This document shows, one piece after another, positions 8,047 to 17,029 of a DNA stretch of 64,000 nucleotides. The position numbers and the translations under genes are program-made. The DNA comes from Candidatus Eisenbergiella stercoravium. GTDB lineage: Bacteria > Bacillota > Clostridia > Lachnospirales > Lachnospiraceae. Position 1 is the first letter of the stretch. Each line of letters starts with the position of its first letter. The stretch is taken from contig DXHY01000075.1 in the NCBI GenBank assembly GCA_019113175.1, forward strand, positions 1 through 64,000, in the 5' to 3' direction. The notes beneath the pieces were generated by a model. That model was given only the letters and a program-made list of their open reading frames with translations, ran no database searches and had not been told where the DNA came from.

Positions 8047-9312
8047 ATGGACAGAAAAGAAGAGTATTTTCCTGACGGAACTCCCATTGACGGATGGTTT
8101 TATGAAAACCGGATTCCGTCCCTGGAGGAGCTGGGCAAGCCCTATGTGCTTACAGATTATGGGATTCTGGATGATGGGAGGATACATACGGAAGAGATTC
8201 AGCAGCTGATCGATACGGCATATGAAAATGGGGGAGGCGTGATCGTGGTTCCCCGTGGTACCTATCGGACTGGTTCCCTTTTCTTCCGGCAGGGCGTGCA
8301 TCTGTATGTGGAAGAGAGCGGTGTGCTGAAGGGCAGCGACGATATCAGCGATTATGCTCTGCGGCTGACCCGGATCGAAGGGGAGACCTGCCGGTATTTT
8401 GCGGCGCTGATCAATGCGGATGAGGTGGACGGCTTCACCATGTGCGGGCGTGGAACCATTGACGGAAACGGACTGCGTTCCTGGAAGGCCTTCTGGCTGC
8501 GTCGGGACTGGAATCCTTCCTGTACCAACAAGGACGAGCAGAGGCCCAGGCTGGTATACATTTCCCACAGCAGGAACGTGCGGATCGCGGGACTTCATCT
8601 GATTAATGCCCATTTCTGGACCACGCATATCTATAAATGCGATCATGTGAAGTATCTGGGCTGCTCGATCTGCTCGCCGGCCTCTCCGGTGAAAGCGCCC
8701 AGTACGGACGCGATTGACATTGATGCCTGCACGGATGTACTGGTCAAGGATTGTTATCTGGAGGTGAATGATGATTCCGTCGTCCTGAAGGGAGGAAAGG
8801 GGCCATGGGCGGATCAGATGAAAGAGAACGGCAGCAATGAAAGAATTCTGGTGGAGGACTGTACCTATGGCTTCTGCCATGGCTGCCTGACCTGCGGTTC
8901 GGAATCCGTGCATAACAGAAACATTCTCATGCGCCGCATAAAGGTGAAAGAGGGGCATAATCTGCTGTGGCTGAAAATGCGTCCGGACACCCCGCAGCAT
9001 TACGAATATATCACGGTGGAGGATGTGGAAGGAAAAATTGATAATTTCCTCAACATCAATCCCTGGACCCAGTTTTTTGACCGGAAGGGCAGAACGGATC
9101 TGCCCATTTCCCGGGCAGATCACATCGTGATGAGAAACTGCAGCTGCGAGTGCGGCACGTATTTTAATGTACAGCGGGAGGATGCTCAGTACCGCCTCTC
9201 CGATTTCACCTTTGAAAATCTGCGGATCCGGGCAGAAAAGGATGGCTTTGACCGGGAGGCGGCAGAGAACATTTCCCTGAAAAACGTACAGGTGGAATGT
9301 AAGGATGCGTAA
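8047..9312 (+). CDS. Glycoside hydrolase family 28 (polygalacturonase-like)
   Basis: A 421-residue right-handed beta-helix protein. The GH28 signature is present in order: STDAIDIDAC (for the usual NTDG-D), EVNDDSVVLKGG with the paired catalytic Asp residues, FCHGCLTCGSE (for G-H-G), and LLWLKM near the position of the substrate-binding R-x-K. The first 90 residues contain the typical pectate-lyase-3-like LIDTAYENGGGVIVVPRGTY. No signal peptide is visible, so it probably acts in the cytoplasm on oligosaccharides. The start at 8047 has CGGAGGAGG directly upstream; the in-frame ATG at 7972 has no such site. GH28 enzymes cleave galacturonic acid or rhamnogalacturonan linkages; the exact substrate is unclear. 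It stands alone between two minus-strand operons. Confidence 0.88.
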   Translation: MDRKEEYFPDGTPIDGWFYENRIPSLEELGKPYVLTDYGILDDGRIHTEEIQQLIDTAYENGGGVIVVPRGTYRTGSLFFRQGVHLYVEESGVLKGSDDISDYALRLTRIEGETCRYFAALINADEVDGFTMCGRGTIDGNGLRSWKAFWLRRDWNPSCTNKDEQRPRLVYISHSRNVRIAGLHLINAHFWTTHIYKCDHVKYLGCSICSPASPVKAPSTDAIDIDACTDVLVKDCYLEVNDDSVVLKGGKGPWADQMKENGSNERILVEDCTYGFCHGCLTCGSESVHNRNILMRRIKVKEGHNLLWLKMRPDTPQHYEYITVEDVEGKIDNFLNINPWTQFFDRKGRTDLPISRADHIVMRNCSCECGTYFNVQREDAQYRLSDFTFENLRIRAEKDGFDREAAENISLKNVQVECKDA

Positions 9313-9328
9313 AAGTACGGAGATGTGC

Positions 9329-9348
9329 CGGCATAAAAGCCGTTTTTT
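9329..9348 (+). terminator. Terminator after GH28
   Basis: A short stem CGGC-ATAAAA-GCCG followed by six T residues, 17 bp after the GH28 stop codon. Confidence 0.6.
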
Positions 9349-9364
9349 CACTCCGGCGGATTAA

Positions 9365-9416
9365 TCCAGCGGATCACTCCATCGGATCATTCCAGCGGAT
9401 CATTCCAGCGGATCAT
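9365..9416. repeat. Four tandem copies of a 13-bp repeat
   Basis: The unit TCCAGCGGATCAT is repeated head-to-tail four times (copies 1 and 2 each differ by one base), filling the gap between GH28 and the stop codon of the minus-strand permease and overlapping that stop. Confidence 0.85.
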
Positions 9417-12106
9417 TCCGTGCGCAGCCGCTCCACAATGCTGTGTTTTTCCAGGTTCCGGAAGCAGATGCATGGGATCAGCACCGCAAACAGCAGAAGG
9501 ATGGGCGTACAGATGATAAGGGGCAGCAGGGTGAAACGGAAGGTGGTGAAGCCTCCGGCCACCATGGCGCGCACGCCGATTCCGACGGCCAGGGAGCCGA
9601 GCAGGTAGGAAGCTGCCAGGGTGATGACGGCATAGCAGAGGCCTTCATCGATCAGCATCCGGCGGAGCTGTTTCTTTGTCATGCCGATGGACTGGATGAC
9701 GGCGAATTCCCGTCTGCGGGAAACGATGGCCGTGACCATGGAGTTGACAAAATTGAGGATTCCCACCAGAGCTATGACAATGCTGATTGCGGAGCCGGTG
9801 ATGGAGGAGGAGCGGGTTTCCGTCTCGTACTGACTGGCCATGCTCTGCCGGGAGACCACGGGCAGACCAGGATTCACCGTTTTCATGTAGGAATCCAGAA
9901 ATGCCTGTGCTTCCTCCAGGTGCGCATCGTCTACGTTGAGAAACAGCTTTCTTAAGGTGTGATCCGGCCACTGAGCCTGAAATACATCGGCGGGCAGGAT
10001 GAACTCCATCTCAAACCGGCCGGAAGCACCCTGCTGGGAAGCGCCGGCGGTTACCGGATTTAAGGGATAGACCACGGCCATTACCGTATAGTTCCTGCCG
10101 TTCAGATTCACATCTGTTCCTGCCGTGGGGGCGGGAATCGCATCCGGAATCGTTCCCTGCTCCACGCTGGGCCCAACTGCCAGGACATAATTGCCCGTGG
10201 AAAATTCCTGTGCGTCATAGGAACCGGACATGATACAGTCATCCTGAGTGATGGCATTCAGCGGAATGCCGTCCAGCCCCAGAACGATGGCGGAAGCCAG
10301 TCCGCTGTCCAGAGCATCACGAAGCTGATCTGCACCCGCAGAATCGTAGGTCTCCCAGTCAGCGAGCCGGTCCTCAGTGTAGAAGGCGGCCAGATTCTGA
10401 ATGGTATCCTCCGTCATTTCCCAGTCCATCTGCGCGGAATAGAGATGCCCGGTTTCTTCCAGTCCATTCAGGGCTTCCGCCTGGCTGACCAGATCGGCGG
10501 AAAGGGTGGAGCCGTGAGGGTTGTAGCCGTTGAAATAATCCTCGTTGGTATTATCCGACAGCTCAAAGTCTGCCAGGGTCAGACTTGCCAGATATTTTTC
10601 CATATCGAAAGCGGCACTCTGTGCGTAAAAGCAGCTTAAAAGCACCAGTCCAAGGGTCAGGGAGCAGATCACGGTGACGGTGCGCTTCCGGTTCCTGCCC
10701 AGGTTGGCGAGCGCCATGGAGAACAGGGATGCGTTCTCCGGACGGAGTCTGTGCGCTCTTAGGGAATGAGTCGAAGACGCCCTCCGGGAATGTGCCGCAG
10801 CAGCCTTTCCCCGTCTTCCCGAAGGCGCTGAGCCGTCCGCGTCGCTCATGCGAAGTGCCTCCACCGGAGAAACCTTTGCGGCAATCCGCGCAGGACGCAG
10901 GCAGGAGATCAGCACGGTGAGCCATGAGAACAGGGCGGAGCCGATGAAGATGACCGGGCTTGCGGAAACGGAGGACTGTTCAGCTGTTCCCATGAGAACG
11001 GGAACCAGCACCATGCCCAGGAGCCAGCCGAAAAGCAGGCCCGCGGGAATGCCCGCCAGGCAGAGGCGGTCTGCCTGCCCATAGAGGAGTTTCCTGATCT
11101 GGCGTGTGGAAGCTCCCAGAGTTTTCAGCCTGCCGTAAAACTGGATATCCGCGGTGACGCTGATCTGAAAAATGTTATAGATGATCAGATATCCGGCAAC
11201 GAATACCAGTACCATGCCCACATACATGGGAAGGCTTTCCTGAAAGGCGGAGGCGTTCATTTCCGGGCTGTAGGCGAGATTCACATTGTATTCCAGCCCG
11301 GTCAGTCCGGTATCCGCCAGGATGCCGTCCATGACGCCTTCAATGTTCTGATCCGTATAGAGGCTGATCTGGAGCATTCGCAGTCCCAGGTAGGAATTGG
11401 CGGAATCGGTGCCCTCGGCATTTACGGAAGCTTTTCCGGTATCTGCCGCTTCTTCGGAGCCGGAATTTGCGGCCTCCGCGGCACTCTCCGTCATGGCATC
11501 GGCGTATTCCCGGCTCACCCATGCGAAATGGGAGTAGGAGGATTCATTCCCCTCCCAGAAGCCGACGAGGGTGAAGGTGGAAGAGATTTTTTCATCGGAA
11601 TTCAGATCCTTCCGCCACTCCAGCGTGACCGTCTGCCCCAGCTCATGGGGGACTCCCAGGCGGTCCAGCGTAGCGGTATCCAGAGCGGCCTCGTCCGCTG
11701 TTTGCGGCATCCGGCCTGTGGTGGGTGCGGAGAAGGAGTGGGCCGCATAGCTGTCGTCCGCCCAGCGGATTTCCACGGACGATCCGGCAAGGGCGGTATT
11801 TTCTGCAAGGCCGAGAACGATGCTTTCTCCGGTTCCCGCCACATCCGGATGGGCTGCGATCCGTGCTGCCTGCTCCTCAGTAAGACCGCGGATGGAAGCC
11901 TGCGTATCGCTTCCGGTCTGCCGGAAGGTCATTTCAATCATGTTCCGGTTCAGGCTCTGGGCCAGGGTGAACAGGGTGGTAAACATCAGAGTGGTCAGGA
12001 TGATGGCGAGAATGGCCGCCAGATTCCGGCCTCTGTTATTCCGAAAGGTGCGGCTTCCCAGCACCCGGATCGGAGACAATTCTTTTTTCTCAGAAACGGT
12101 TTTCAT
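9413..12106 (-). CDS. FtsX/MacB-type ABC transporter permease
   Basis: An 897-residue permease with two FtsX repeats. A first helix (about residues 28-50) is followed by a large extracytoplasmic MacB-like domain, three helices (about 290-420), another helix (about 475-495), a second extracytoplasmic domain, and three final helices (about 765-885) ending LEKHSIVERLR. The segment RREFAVIQSIGMTKKQLRRML is the typical coupling region of FtsX permeases. Such permeases do not open a pore for small solutes; they work mechanically on peptides, antibiotics or lipoproteins. The ATPase gene lies just upstream in the same orientation, separated by a three-hairpin 5'UTR element. A GAGGTAGC ribosome binding site precedes the ATG. 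Confidence 0.9.
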   Translation of the reverse strand: MKTVSEKKELSPIRVLGSRTFRNNRGRNLAAILAIILTTLMFTTLFTLAQSLNRNMIEMTFRQTGSDTQASIRGLTEEQAARIAAHPDVAGTGESIVLGLAENTALAGSSVEIRWADDSYAAHSFSAPTTGRMPQTADEAALDTATLDRLGVPHELGQTVTLEWRKDLNSDEKISSTFTLVGFWEGNESSYSHFAWVSREYADAMTESAAEAANSGSEEAADTGKASVNAEGTDSANSYLGLRMLQISLYTDQNIEGVMDGILADTGLTGLEYNVNLAYSPEMNASAFQESLPMYVGMVLVFVAGYLIIYNIFQISVTADIQFYGRLKTLGASTRQIRKLLYGQADRLCLAGIPAGLLFGWLLGMVLVPVLMGTAEQSSVSASPVIFIGSALFSWLTVLISCLRPARIAAKVSPVEALRMSDADGSAPSGRRGKAAAAHSRRASSTHSLRAHRLRPENASLFSMALANLGRNRKRTVTVICSLTLGLVLLSCFYAQSAAFDMEKYLASLTLADFELSDNTNEDYFNGYNPHGSTLSADLVSQAEALNGLEETGHLYSAQMDWEMTEDTIQNLAAFYTEDRLADWETYDSAGADQLRDALDSGLASAIVLGLDGIPLNAITQDDCIMSGSYDAQEFSTGNYVLAVGPSVEQGTIPDAIPAPTAGTDVNLNGRNYTVMAVVYPLNPVTAGASQQGASGRFEMEFILPADVFQAQWPDHTLRKLFLNVDDAHLEEAQAFLDSYMKTVNPGLPVVSRQSMASQYETETRSSSITGSAISIVIALVGILNFVNSMVTAIVSRRREFAVIQSIGMTKKQLRRMLIDEGLCYAVITLAASYLLGSLAVGIGVRAMVAGGFTTFRFTLLPLIICTPILLLFAVLIPCICFRNLEKHSIVERLRTE

Positions 12107-12193
12107 GCTACCTCTTTTCCGCCGCCGACGGCGGCATTTTAATCATGGAAGAACGGCGAAGCCGTTCTTTGGCACGAACCTGTTGGTTCGTGC
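12107..12193 (-). promoter_or_regulatory. Three-hairpin 5'UTR element, copy 1
   Basis: Read towards the permease start codon: a GCACGAACC/GGTTCGTGC stem (12185-12193 with 12172-12180), then AAGAACGGC/GCCGTTCTT (12161-12169 with 12149-12157), then GCCGCC/GGCGGC (12130-12135 with 12121-12126), then the ribosome binding site and ATG. The same three-part order recurs at 49026-49114, and the last two parts recur at 58522-58586. Confidence 0.75.
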
Positions 12194-12205
12194 AGGCCTG
12201 TGTAT

Positions 12206-12889
12206 CTAGTCCGGGCTTCCCACAATGTGTCCGTCCTCGATGTGGATGACCCGGTCTGCCATCCGGGCGATTTCCGGATTATGGGTGATCATGACGATGG
12301 TCTGGTGAAATTCCCGGCTGGTCATTTTCAGAAGGCCGATCACATCGTCGCTGGTCCGGGTGTCAAGATTCCCGGTGGGCTCATCGGCCAGGATGATGGA
12401 GGGCTTGCTTGCGAGGGCCCTTGCGATCGCAACACGCTGCTGCTGGCCGCCGGAGAGCTGGTTCGGAAGGCTGTCCAGCTTCTTTTCCAGCCCCAGGAGC
12501 TGAACGATTTTCATGATGAATTTCCGATCCGGCCTGCGGCCGTCCAGGGAAATAGGAAGGATGATGTTTTCCCACACGTTCAGGACCGGCACCAGATTAT
12601 AGTTCTGGAACACGAAGCCGATCTGCTTGCGCCGGAACACGGTGGCCTCCTCGCTATTCAGCTTCGCAAGCTCTGTATGATCCACCAGGATGCTCCCAGC
12701 GCTCGGTGTGTCAAGCCCTCCGAGCATGTTCAACAGAGTGGACTTGCCGGATCCGGAGGTTCCGATGATGGCGGTGAATTTTCCCCGTTCGATGTCCAGA
12801 TTCACGTTGTCCAGGGCACGGACCTCCGTTTCTCCCTTTCCATAATATTTTTTCAGGCCTCTGGCCTGCAGGATGATATCGTTGTTCAT
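12206..12889 (-). CDS. ABC transporter ATP-binding protein (MacB/LolD type)
   Basis: A 227-residue ATPase. Walker A is GTSGSGKST, the Q-loop lies in [10 protein letters not shown], the signature is [15 protein letters not shown], Walker B is [12 protein letters not shown], and the switch His is in [30 protein letters not shown] is typical of the MacB/LolD group. I chose the ATG at 12889 because AAGGAGG lies 7 nt upstream; the longer frame to 12937 lacks one. It partners the permease at 9413-12106. A dyad at 12961-12984 upstream may be an operator. Confidence 0.93.
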   Translation of the reverse strand: MNNDIILQARGLKKYYGKGETEVRALDNVNLDIERGKFTAIIGTSGSGKSTLLNMLGGLDTPSAGSILVDHTELAKLNSEEATVFRRKQIGFVFQNYNLVPVLNVWENIILPISLDGRRPDRKFIMKIVQLLGLEKKLDSLPNQLSGGQQQRVAIARALASKPSIILADEPTGNLDTRTSDDVIGLLKMTSREFHQTIVMITHNPEIARMADRVIHIEDGHIVGSPD

Positions 12890-12960
12890 GTCTGCCTCCT
12901 TGCCGAACTGTTTTTGTTTCTGTAAAGAAAATATCATGCCAGTGTTACGGTGAAGGTACT

Positions 12961-12984
12961 TTTGTGGTACAATTTTGTAACAAA
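12961..12984. promoter_or_regulatory. Inverted repeat in the divergent ABC/flavoprotein promoter region
   Basis: Arms TTTGT-GG-TACA and TGTA-ACAAA flank a central ATTT. The core TACA-N4-TGTA resembles the inverted repeats bound by response regulators of Bce-type detoxification systems, which fits a transporter next to a two-component system. It lies between the divergent ATPase and flavoprotein genes. Similarity is by eye only. Confidence 0.4.
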
Positions 12985-13060
12985 CCGTTGCTTTATGGTA
13001 ATCCGTATTGTAGCATGGGAGCAGGTTGACCTGCGGAGAGGGAAGGAGAAGAAGAGAATT

Positions 13061-13492
13061 ATGGAAAAACTGACCTCAAAAACAGAACGGCTCATGACAG
13101 AGCGCTTCGGAAAGGATACGGTGATCGCCCTGGCGACCACGGAGGATGGCGTTCCGTATGTCCGGTATGTGAACGCGTTTTACGAGGATGGGGCGTTTTA
13201 CATCATCACCCACGCGCTTTCCGGGAAGATGAAGCAGCTGGGGAAAAATCCGGCCGCAGCAATCGCCGGGGAGTGGTTTACCGCGCAAGGGACGGGAATC
13301 AATCTGGGATATTTCGGAAAACAGGAGAACCGGAAGATCGCAGAAAAGCTGAGAAAGGCGTTTGCCGCCTGGATTGACAACGGACACAATGATTTTGCGG
13401 ACGAAAATACCTGCATTCTCTGTGTGCGTCTTTCGGATGGCGTTCTTTTGTCGCATGGGGAAAGATATGAGATTGATTTTACAAAAGAGTGA
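13061..13492 (+). CDS. Pyridoxamine 5'-phosphate oxidase-like flavin protein
   Basis: A 143-residue protein with the split-barrel fold of the PPOX family: VIALATTEDGVPYVRYVNAF (first strands), GAFYIITHALSGKMKQLGKNPAAAI (flavin-phosphate loop region) and a C-terminal VRLSDGVLL strand. It probably binds FMN; the substrate is unknown and small members of this group are often labelled general stress or nitroimidazole-resistance-like proteins. The ATG at 13061 has GAAGGAG upstream. It is divergent from the first exporter and convergent with the second, sitting between two related ABC systems. Confidence 0.8.
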   Translation: MEKLTSKTERLMTERFGKDTVIALATTEDGVPYVRYVNAFYEDGAFYIITHALSGKMKQLGKNPAAAIAGEWFTAQGTGINLGYFGKQENRKIAEKLRKAFAAWIDNGHNDFADENTCILCVRLSDGVLLSHGERYEIDFTKE

Positions 13493-13520
13493 CTTTTATA
13501 CCTGTTTAACAATACCTGTT

Positions 13521-13591
13521 TAAAAGCCCGCCGTGGGGCTGTCCGGAACTGCTGCATGCTGTGGCAGCTCCGAATGGTCCTCCGGCGGGCT
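13521..13591 (-). terminator. Terminator-like dyad after the second permease
   Basis: AGCCCGCCG (13525-13533) pairs with CGGCGGGCT (13583-13591), enclosing a smaller GGAACTGC/GCAGCTCC hairpin. On the minus strand it is followed by TTTTAAA. A short direct repeat of TACCTGTTTA precedes it on the plus side. Confidence 0.55.
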
Positions 13592-13597
13592 GTCTGT

Positions 13598-16135
13598 CTA
13601 TTCAGATATTCCCATCCTCTGCCTGATACTCCCCTTCCGCAGGAAATGCAGGCACAGAAGCGGTACCGTCAGGGAGAAAAACAGAATGACGGGCAGGATG
13701 ATCCATAAAGGGACGAGGGAGAAGGTATACGCCGACGCCCAGGAGTAGTTATTGACCACATCCGGCATGATGAAGCAGGTGAACAGGATGGTGGGCAGCG
13801 CTACGATGAGGATGCACAGGGCGGCATAGAGGAGGCCTTCCAGCGCCAGCAGACAGGTAAGCTGGCGGCCGGTCATGCCCAGGCTCTCATATACGGCAAA
13901 TTCCTGTTTCCTGCTGACGGCCTTTGCGGCCAGCAGGTTGCAGAGGTTTAAAAGGGCGATGCCCATCAGCACGGCGCCCACGATCAGCTGCGGAAGCACG
14001 GTGTTCAGACGGGCGTTCCTGAAGTTTTCAAGGTATTCGCTGCGGCGGTTGATGCCGGCTCCGTATTGAAGGCTGCTGGCCCACCCATCCAGCCAGGCTT
14101 CGAAGGAATCCTGAGCAGAATGGTCAATGTTTACCGCGATCTGCCGGATGCCCTGCCCGGGGAAAAGGGAGTCAAAAACGGAAAGCGGTACAATATAGAC
14201 GATGGAAAAGGCCGCATCCGGGCTGTCCGAGCCGCTGATGTAGGAATCATCGTGCATGACTGAGCCCATCACAGTAAAGGGCTTCCCTGCCAGCGTTACG
14301 GTCTCTCCTGCCATCGGGGAGGAAATCCCTTCATAGTACGCTCCTCCCGCGATCACGCAGCCGCCGGACAGGAACTGTTCCTCATCAAAGCTTCCGCTCG
14401 TGAAGGGACAGTATTCCAGCAGATAGTCCAGATAAACGCCCTCCAGTCCGATGACGAGGGCCGTATATTCTCCGGTTGCCTCCAGACGCTCCAGCCCTTC
14501 GCACCATTCCGGAAAGCCGGACTGGGTGTCCCGAAGGGACTGGTTTTCATCGTAGGGCTGGTTATAGAAGTCCGTCAGCCGTTTTCGCAGCTCATCGGAG
14601 GCGGTCAGGGGTATCTCTCTGGTTTTCAGGGCGCTGACGGAAACCGTTTCGGGGCGGGCACGAAGCTCCTGAAGGGCTTCTGCCGTGAGGGCGTGGCTGT
14701 CCTGGTTATAGATCTGAAGGGACAGAGCGGCAGAGCCGTCAGTGATGGAATAGTCCCAGGGGGACAGGGCGGAGAGATAAACTTCCTCCTGTAGTCCGAG
14801 AAAGATCAGCCAGAGATAAGACAGAAGCAGGGTGGCGAGCAGCAGGACGCCTGCGGACAGGACCATACGGCCCCGGCTCCTTTGCAGGGTTCGCAGGGCG
14901 AGGCGCGGCAGAGTCATCCTTCCGTCCGGACAGCCTCTGCCGTTTCTGACGGTACCCGTCTGTTTCCGGAGCAGAGGGGCCGGAAGGCTGGCTGACAGGC
15001 GCAGTGCAGGCAGCAGGAAGGAGAGAAGAACGGTACCCAGGGTGCAGGCGGCCGCCAGCGCAAAGGGAGGCCAGTTCAGAAAATACAGGGCAGGATGCTC
15101 CTCCATTCCGATGATGACCCGGCCGGTGATGAGGACATCCAGAAGGAACCCGATCAGCCAGCCGGGAATCAGGCCGGACAGAGTGACGAGACAGCCCTTT
15201 TCCAGCAGAAAATACCGGATCTGCCGGGGTGTCATGCCCTGGGCCTTCAGGCCGGCAAAAAACAGGAGATCCCGGTCCGCTGTCACATGGACGATGCCGA
15301 AGATCATCAGAAAGCCGCACACCAGCACCAGAATCGCCGGCGTGTAGTAAGGGCGGGACTGTCCGGCTGCCTGTGCCCGTCTTGCTTCGTTGTAGGCCAG
15401 ATTGGTGGTGAAGGATACGCTGGAGACACCCTGTTCCTCCAGAAGATGCGCGGCCTGTTCGTCCAGATTCCGGGGCTGCCAGAGGGTAACGCCCAGCGTG
15501 ATGCACGGCGCGCTTTCGTCATTGTAGCCGGGAAGGAGCTCTTCTGCGGCTTCCTTCGTGATCCAGGCGCAGGATTCGGTGAAGTTGGTGGGGCTTTCCC
15601 ACCAGCCGCAGAGGATGAAGGCGGAGGTATGTTCTATCCCCTCAGGGTCAGTCCAGAGAATGCGGACGGGAGCGCCAGCCTCGTGGGGGATCCCAAGGGA
15701 GTCCATGGTGAATTCATCCAGCGCGATTTCATCCGCTTTTTCGGGAAGCCGGCCTGTGGTGGGCACGGAGAGGATGGTTTCCGCATAGGCCCGGTCGGTG
15801 ACGGCAAGCTTTACGGAACGCTGTCCGATCTGCGGGTCTGTGAGCTGTCCCAGGCTGCTGAGGCGGACAGCGCTTTTTATATCCGCGTTTTGTTCAATCC
15901 TTTCCGCCTGATGCTCCGTCAGGCCGGTATATAAAATGTGGCTGGTGGAGCCATAGGAATACTGGTAATTCAGAAGAAAAGCGCCTTCCACCGCGTCCCC
16001 CAGCAGAAACACGAAGGAGTACAGCCCCGTCACCAGAGCGGCGGCGAGAATCAGGATGATGGTTCCGGTTTTGTGAAAAGAAAAATCCCGCCGTACCAGC
16101 TTCCGGCAGATTTTCAGGTTGTTGTTTGCAAGCAT
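13598..16135 (-). CDS. FtsX/MacB-type ABC transporter permease, second exporter
   Basis: An 845-residue permease with the same double-FtsX layout as the one at 9413-12106: first helix at about 27-48, extracytoplasmic domain, helices around 265-395, helix at about 425-447, second extracytoplasmic domain, and three C-terminal helices. The coupling segment SRKQEFAVYESLGMTGRQLTCLL is conserved. The two permeases are clearly diverged, so this is an old duplication or two separate acquisitions. The cognate ATPase at 16239-16904 ends about 100 bp upstream. The substrate is unknown; linkage to a two-component system suggests export of, or resistance to, an envelope-active peptide. Confidence 0.88.
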   Translation of the reverse strand: MLANNNLKICRKLVRRDFSFHKTGTIILILAAALVTGLYSFVFLLGDAVEGAFLLNYQYSYGSTSHILYTGLTEHQAERIEQNADIKSAVRLSSLGQLTDPQIGQRSVKLAVTDRAYAETILSVPTTGRLPEKADEIALDEFTMDSLGIPHEAGAPVRILWTDPEGIEHTSAFILCGWWESPTNFTESCAWITKEAAEELLPGYNDESAPCITLGVTLWQPRNLDEQAAHLLEEQGVSSVSFTTNLAYNEARRAQAAGQSRPYYTPAILVLVCGFLMIFGIVHVTADRDLLFFAGLKAQGMTPRQIRYFLLEKGCLVTLSGLIPGWLIGFLLDVLITGRVIIGMEEHPALYFLNWPPFALAAACTLGTVLLSFLLPALRLSASLPAPLLRKQTGTVRNGRGCPDGRMTLPRLALRTLQRSRGRMVLSAGVLLLATLLLSYLWLIFLGLQEEVYLSALSPWDYSITDGSAALSLQIYNQDSHALTAEALQELRARPETVSVSALKTREIPLTASDELRKRLTDFYNQPYDENQSLRDTQSGFPEWCEGLERLEATGEYTALVIGLEGVYLDYLLEYCPFTSGSFDEEQFLSGGCVIAGGAYYEGISSPMAGETVTLAGKPFTVMGSVMHDDSYISGSDSPDAAFSIVYIVPLSVFDSLFPGQGIRQIAVNIDHSAQDSFEAWLDGWASSLQYGAGINRRSEYLENFRNARLNTVLPQLIVGAVLMGIALLNLCNLLAAKAVSRKQEFAVYESLGMTGRQLTCLLALEGLLYAALCILIVALPTILFTCFIMPDVVNNYSWASAYTFSLVPLWIILPVILFFSLTVPLLCLHFLRKGSIRQRMGISE

Positions 16136-16238
16136 GTCAATCCTCGTTCCAGGTTCGTCTGTTCTGCCGGCGGCGGCCGTTATTGTACCGGAATGCGTCC
16201 GTCTTTTTGGGGCGGCGTCCGGCAGGAGGCAAATGCCA

Positions 16239-16904
16239 TTATCCGGGAATACGCCCGTCCTCGATCCGTACTACCCGGTCGGCCATCTGCGCCAGCTCCA
16301 GATTGTGTGTGATCATGATGAGTGTCTGATGCCAGGTTTCCACGGTAAGCTTCAGAAGGCCGAGCACGTTCTGGCCGTTTCGGGAATCCAGATTTCCCGT
16401 CGGTTCGTCGGCAAGGATCAGCGCAGGCCGCATGATGAGCGCCCGGGCGATGGCCGTCCGCTGCTGTCCGCCTCCGGAAAGCTGTGCCGGAAAGGCATCC
16501 AGCCGTTCCGAAAGGCCGAGGGTCCGGGTGATTTCCTGAAAAAAGGCCGTATCCGGAGTATTGCCCGACAGGCTCAAGGGAAAGAGAATGTTTTCCCGCA
16601 CCGTCAGGGTTGGAATCAGATTGAAATTCTGGTAGACAAAGCCGACCTTATTGCGGCGGAATACCGCCAGCTCCCTTTCCTTCATGCCGGAAAGCCGGAC
16701 GCCGTCCACGATCACCTCTCCTTCGTCGGGCCTGTCCAGCGCGCCGATCATGTTTAACAGGGTGGTTTTGCCGGAACCGGAGGCGCCGATGATGGCGGTG
16801 AATTTCCCCTTTTCGATGGAAAGATCGATGCCGTCCAGGGCTTTGACCTGATTCTCCCCTTTTCCGTAATATTTTTTCAGGTTCTGAATGGTTACGATGT
16901 TCAT
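16239..16904 (-). CDS. ABC transporter ATP-binding protein, second exporter
   Basis: A 221-residue ATPase with Walker [11 protein letters not shown]-loop VYQNFNLIP, signature [15 protein letters not shown], Walker [13 protein letters not shown] and switch region [11 protein letters not shown]. The signature reads LSGGGQQ rather than LSGGQQQ, a mild variant. It closely resembles the ATPase at 12206-12889 and lies upstream of its permease in the same orientation, probably in one transcript with the response regulator and kinase genes upstream. A GCGGC/GCCGC hairpin sits directly before its ribosome binding site. Confidence 0.92.
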   Translation of the reverse strand: MNIVTIQNLKKYYGKGENQVKALDGIDLSIEKGKFTAIIGASGSGKTTLLNMIGALDRPDEGEVIVDGVRLSGMKERELAVFRRNKVGFVYQNFNLIPTLTVRENILFPLSLSGNTPDTAFFQEITRTLGLSERLDAFPAQLSGGGQQRTAIARALIMRPALILADEPTGNLDSRNGQNVLGLLKLTVETWHQTLIMITHNLELAQMADRVVRIEDGRIPG

Positions 16905-16918
16905 AATTTCCTCTTTTT

Positions 16919-16935
16919 TGCGGCTAAAGGCCGCA
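16919..16935 (-). promoter_or_regulatory. Hairpin immediately upstream of a ribosome binding site
   Basis: TGCGGC-TAAAG-GCCGCA forms a 6-bp stem about 15 nt before the ATPase start codon. It is a simple example of the start-proximal hairpins seen repeatedly in this window. Confidence 0.5.
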
Positions 16936-17029
16936 TCTGATCTGTGTGAAGAAGCGAGTCAGTGATTCTTGCTCCTCTTTAGGCCTGCTTCCGGCAGACG
17001 AGTTTTTTCGTTCATTTTCCGGCAGGGGA

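Noticed and set aside
7642-9351. A 569-codon minus-strand open frame over GH28
   Set aside because: It is antisense to a well-supported GH28 gene with all catalytic motifs, has no ribosome binding site and no recognisable domain.
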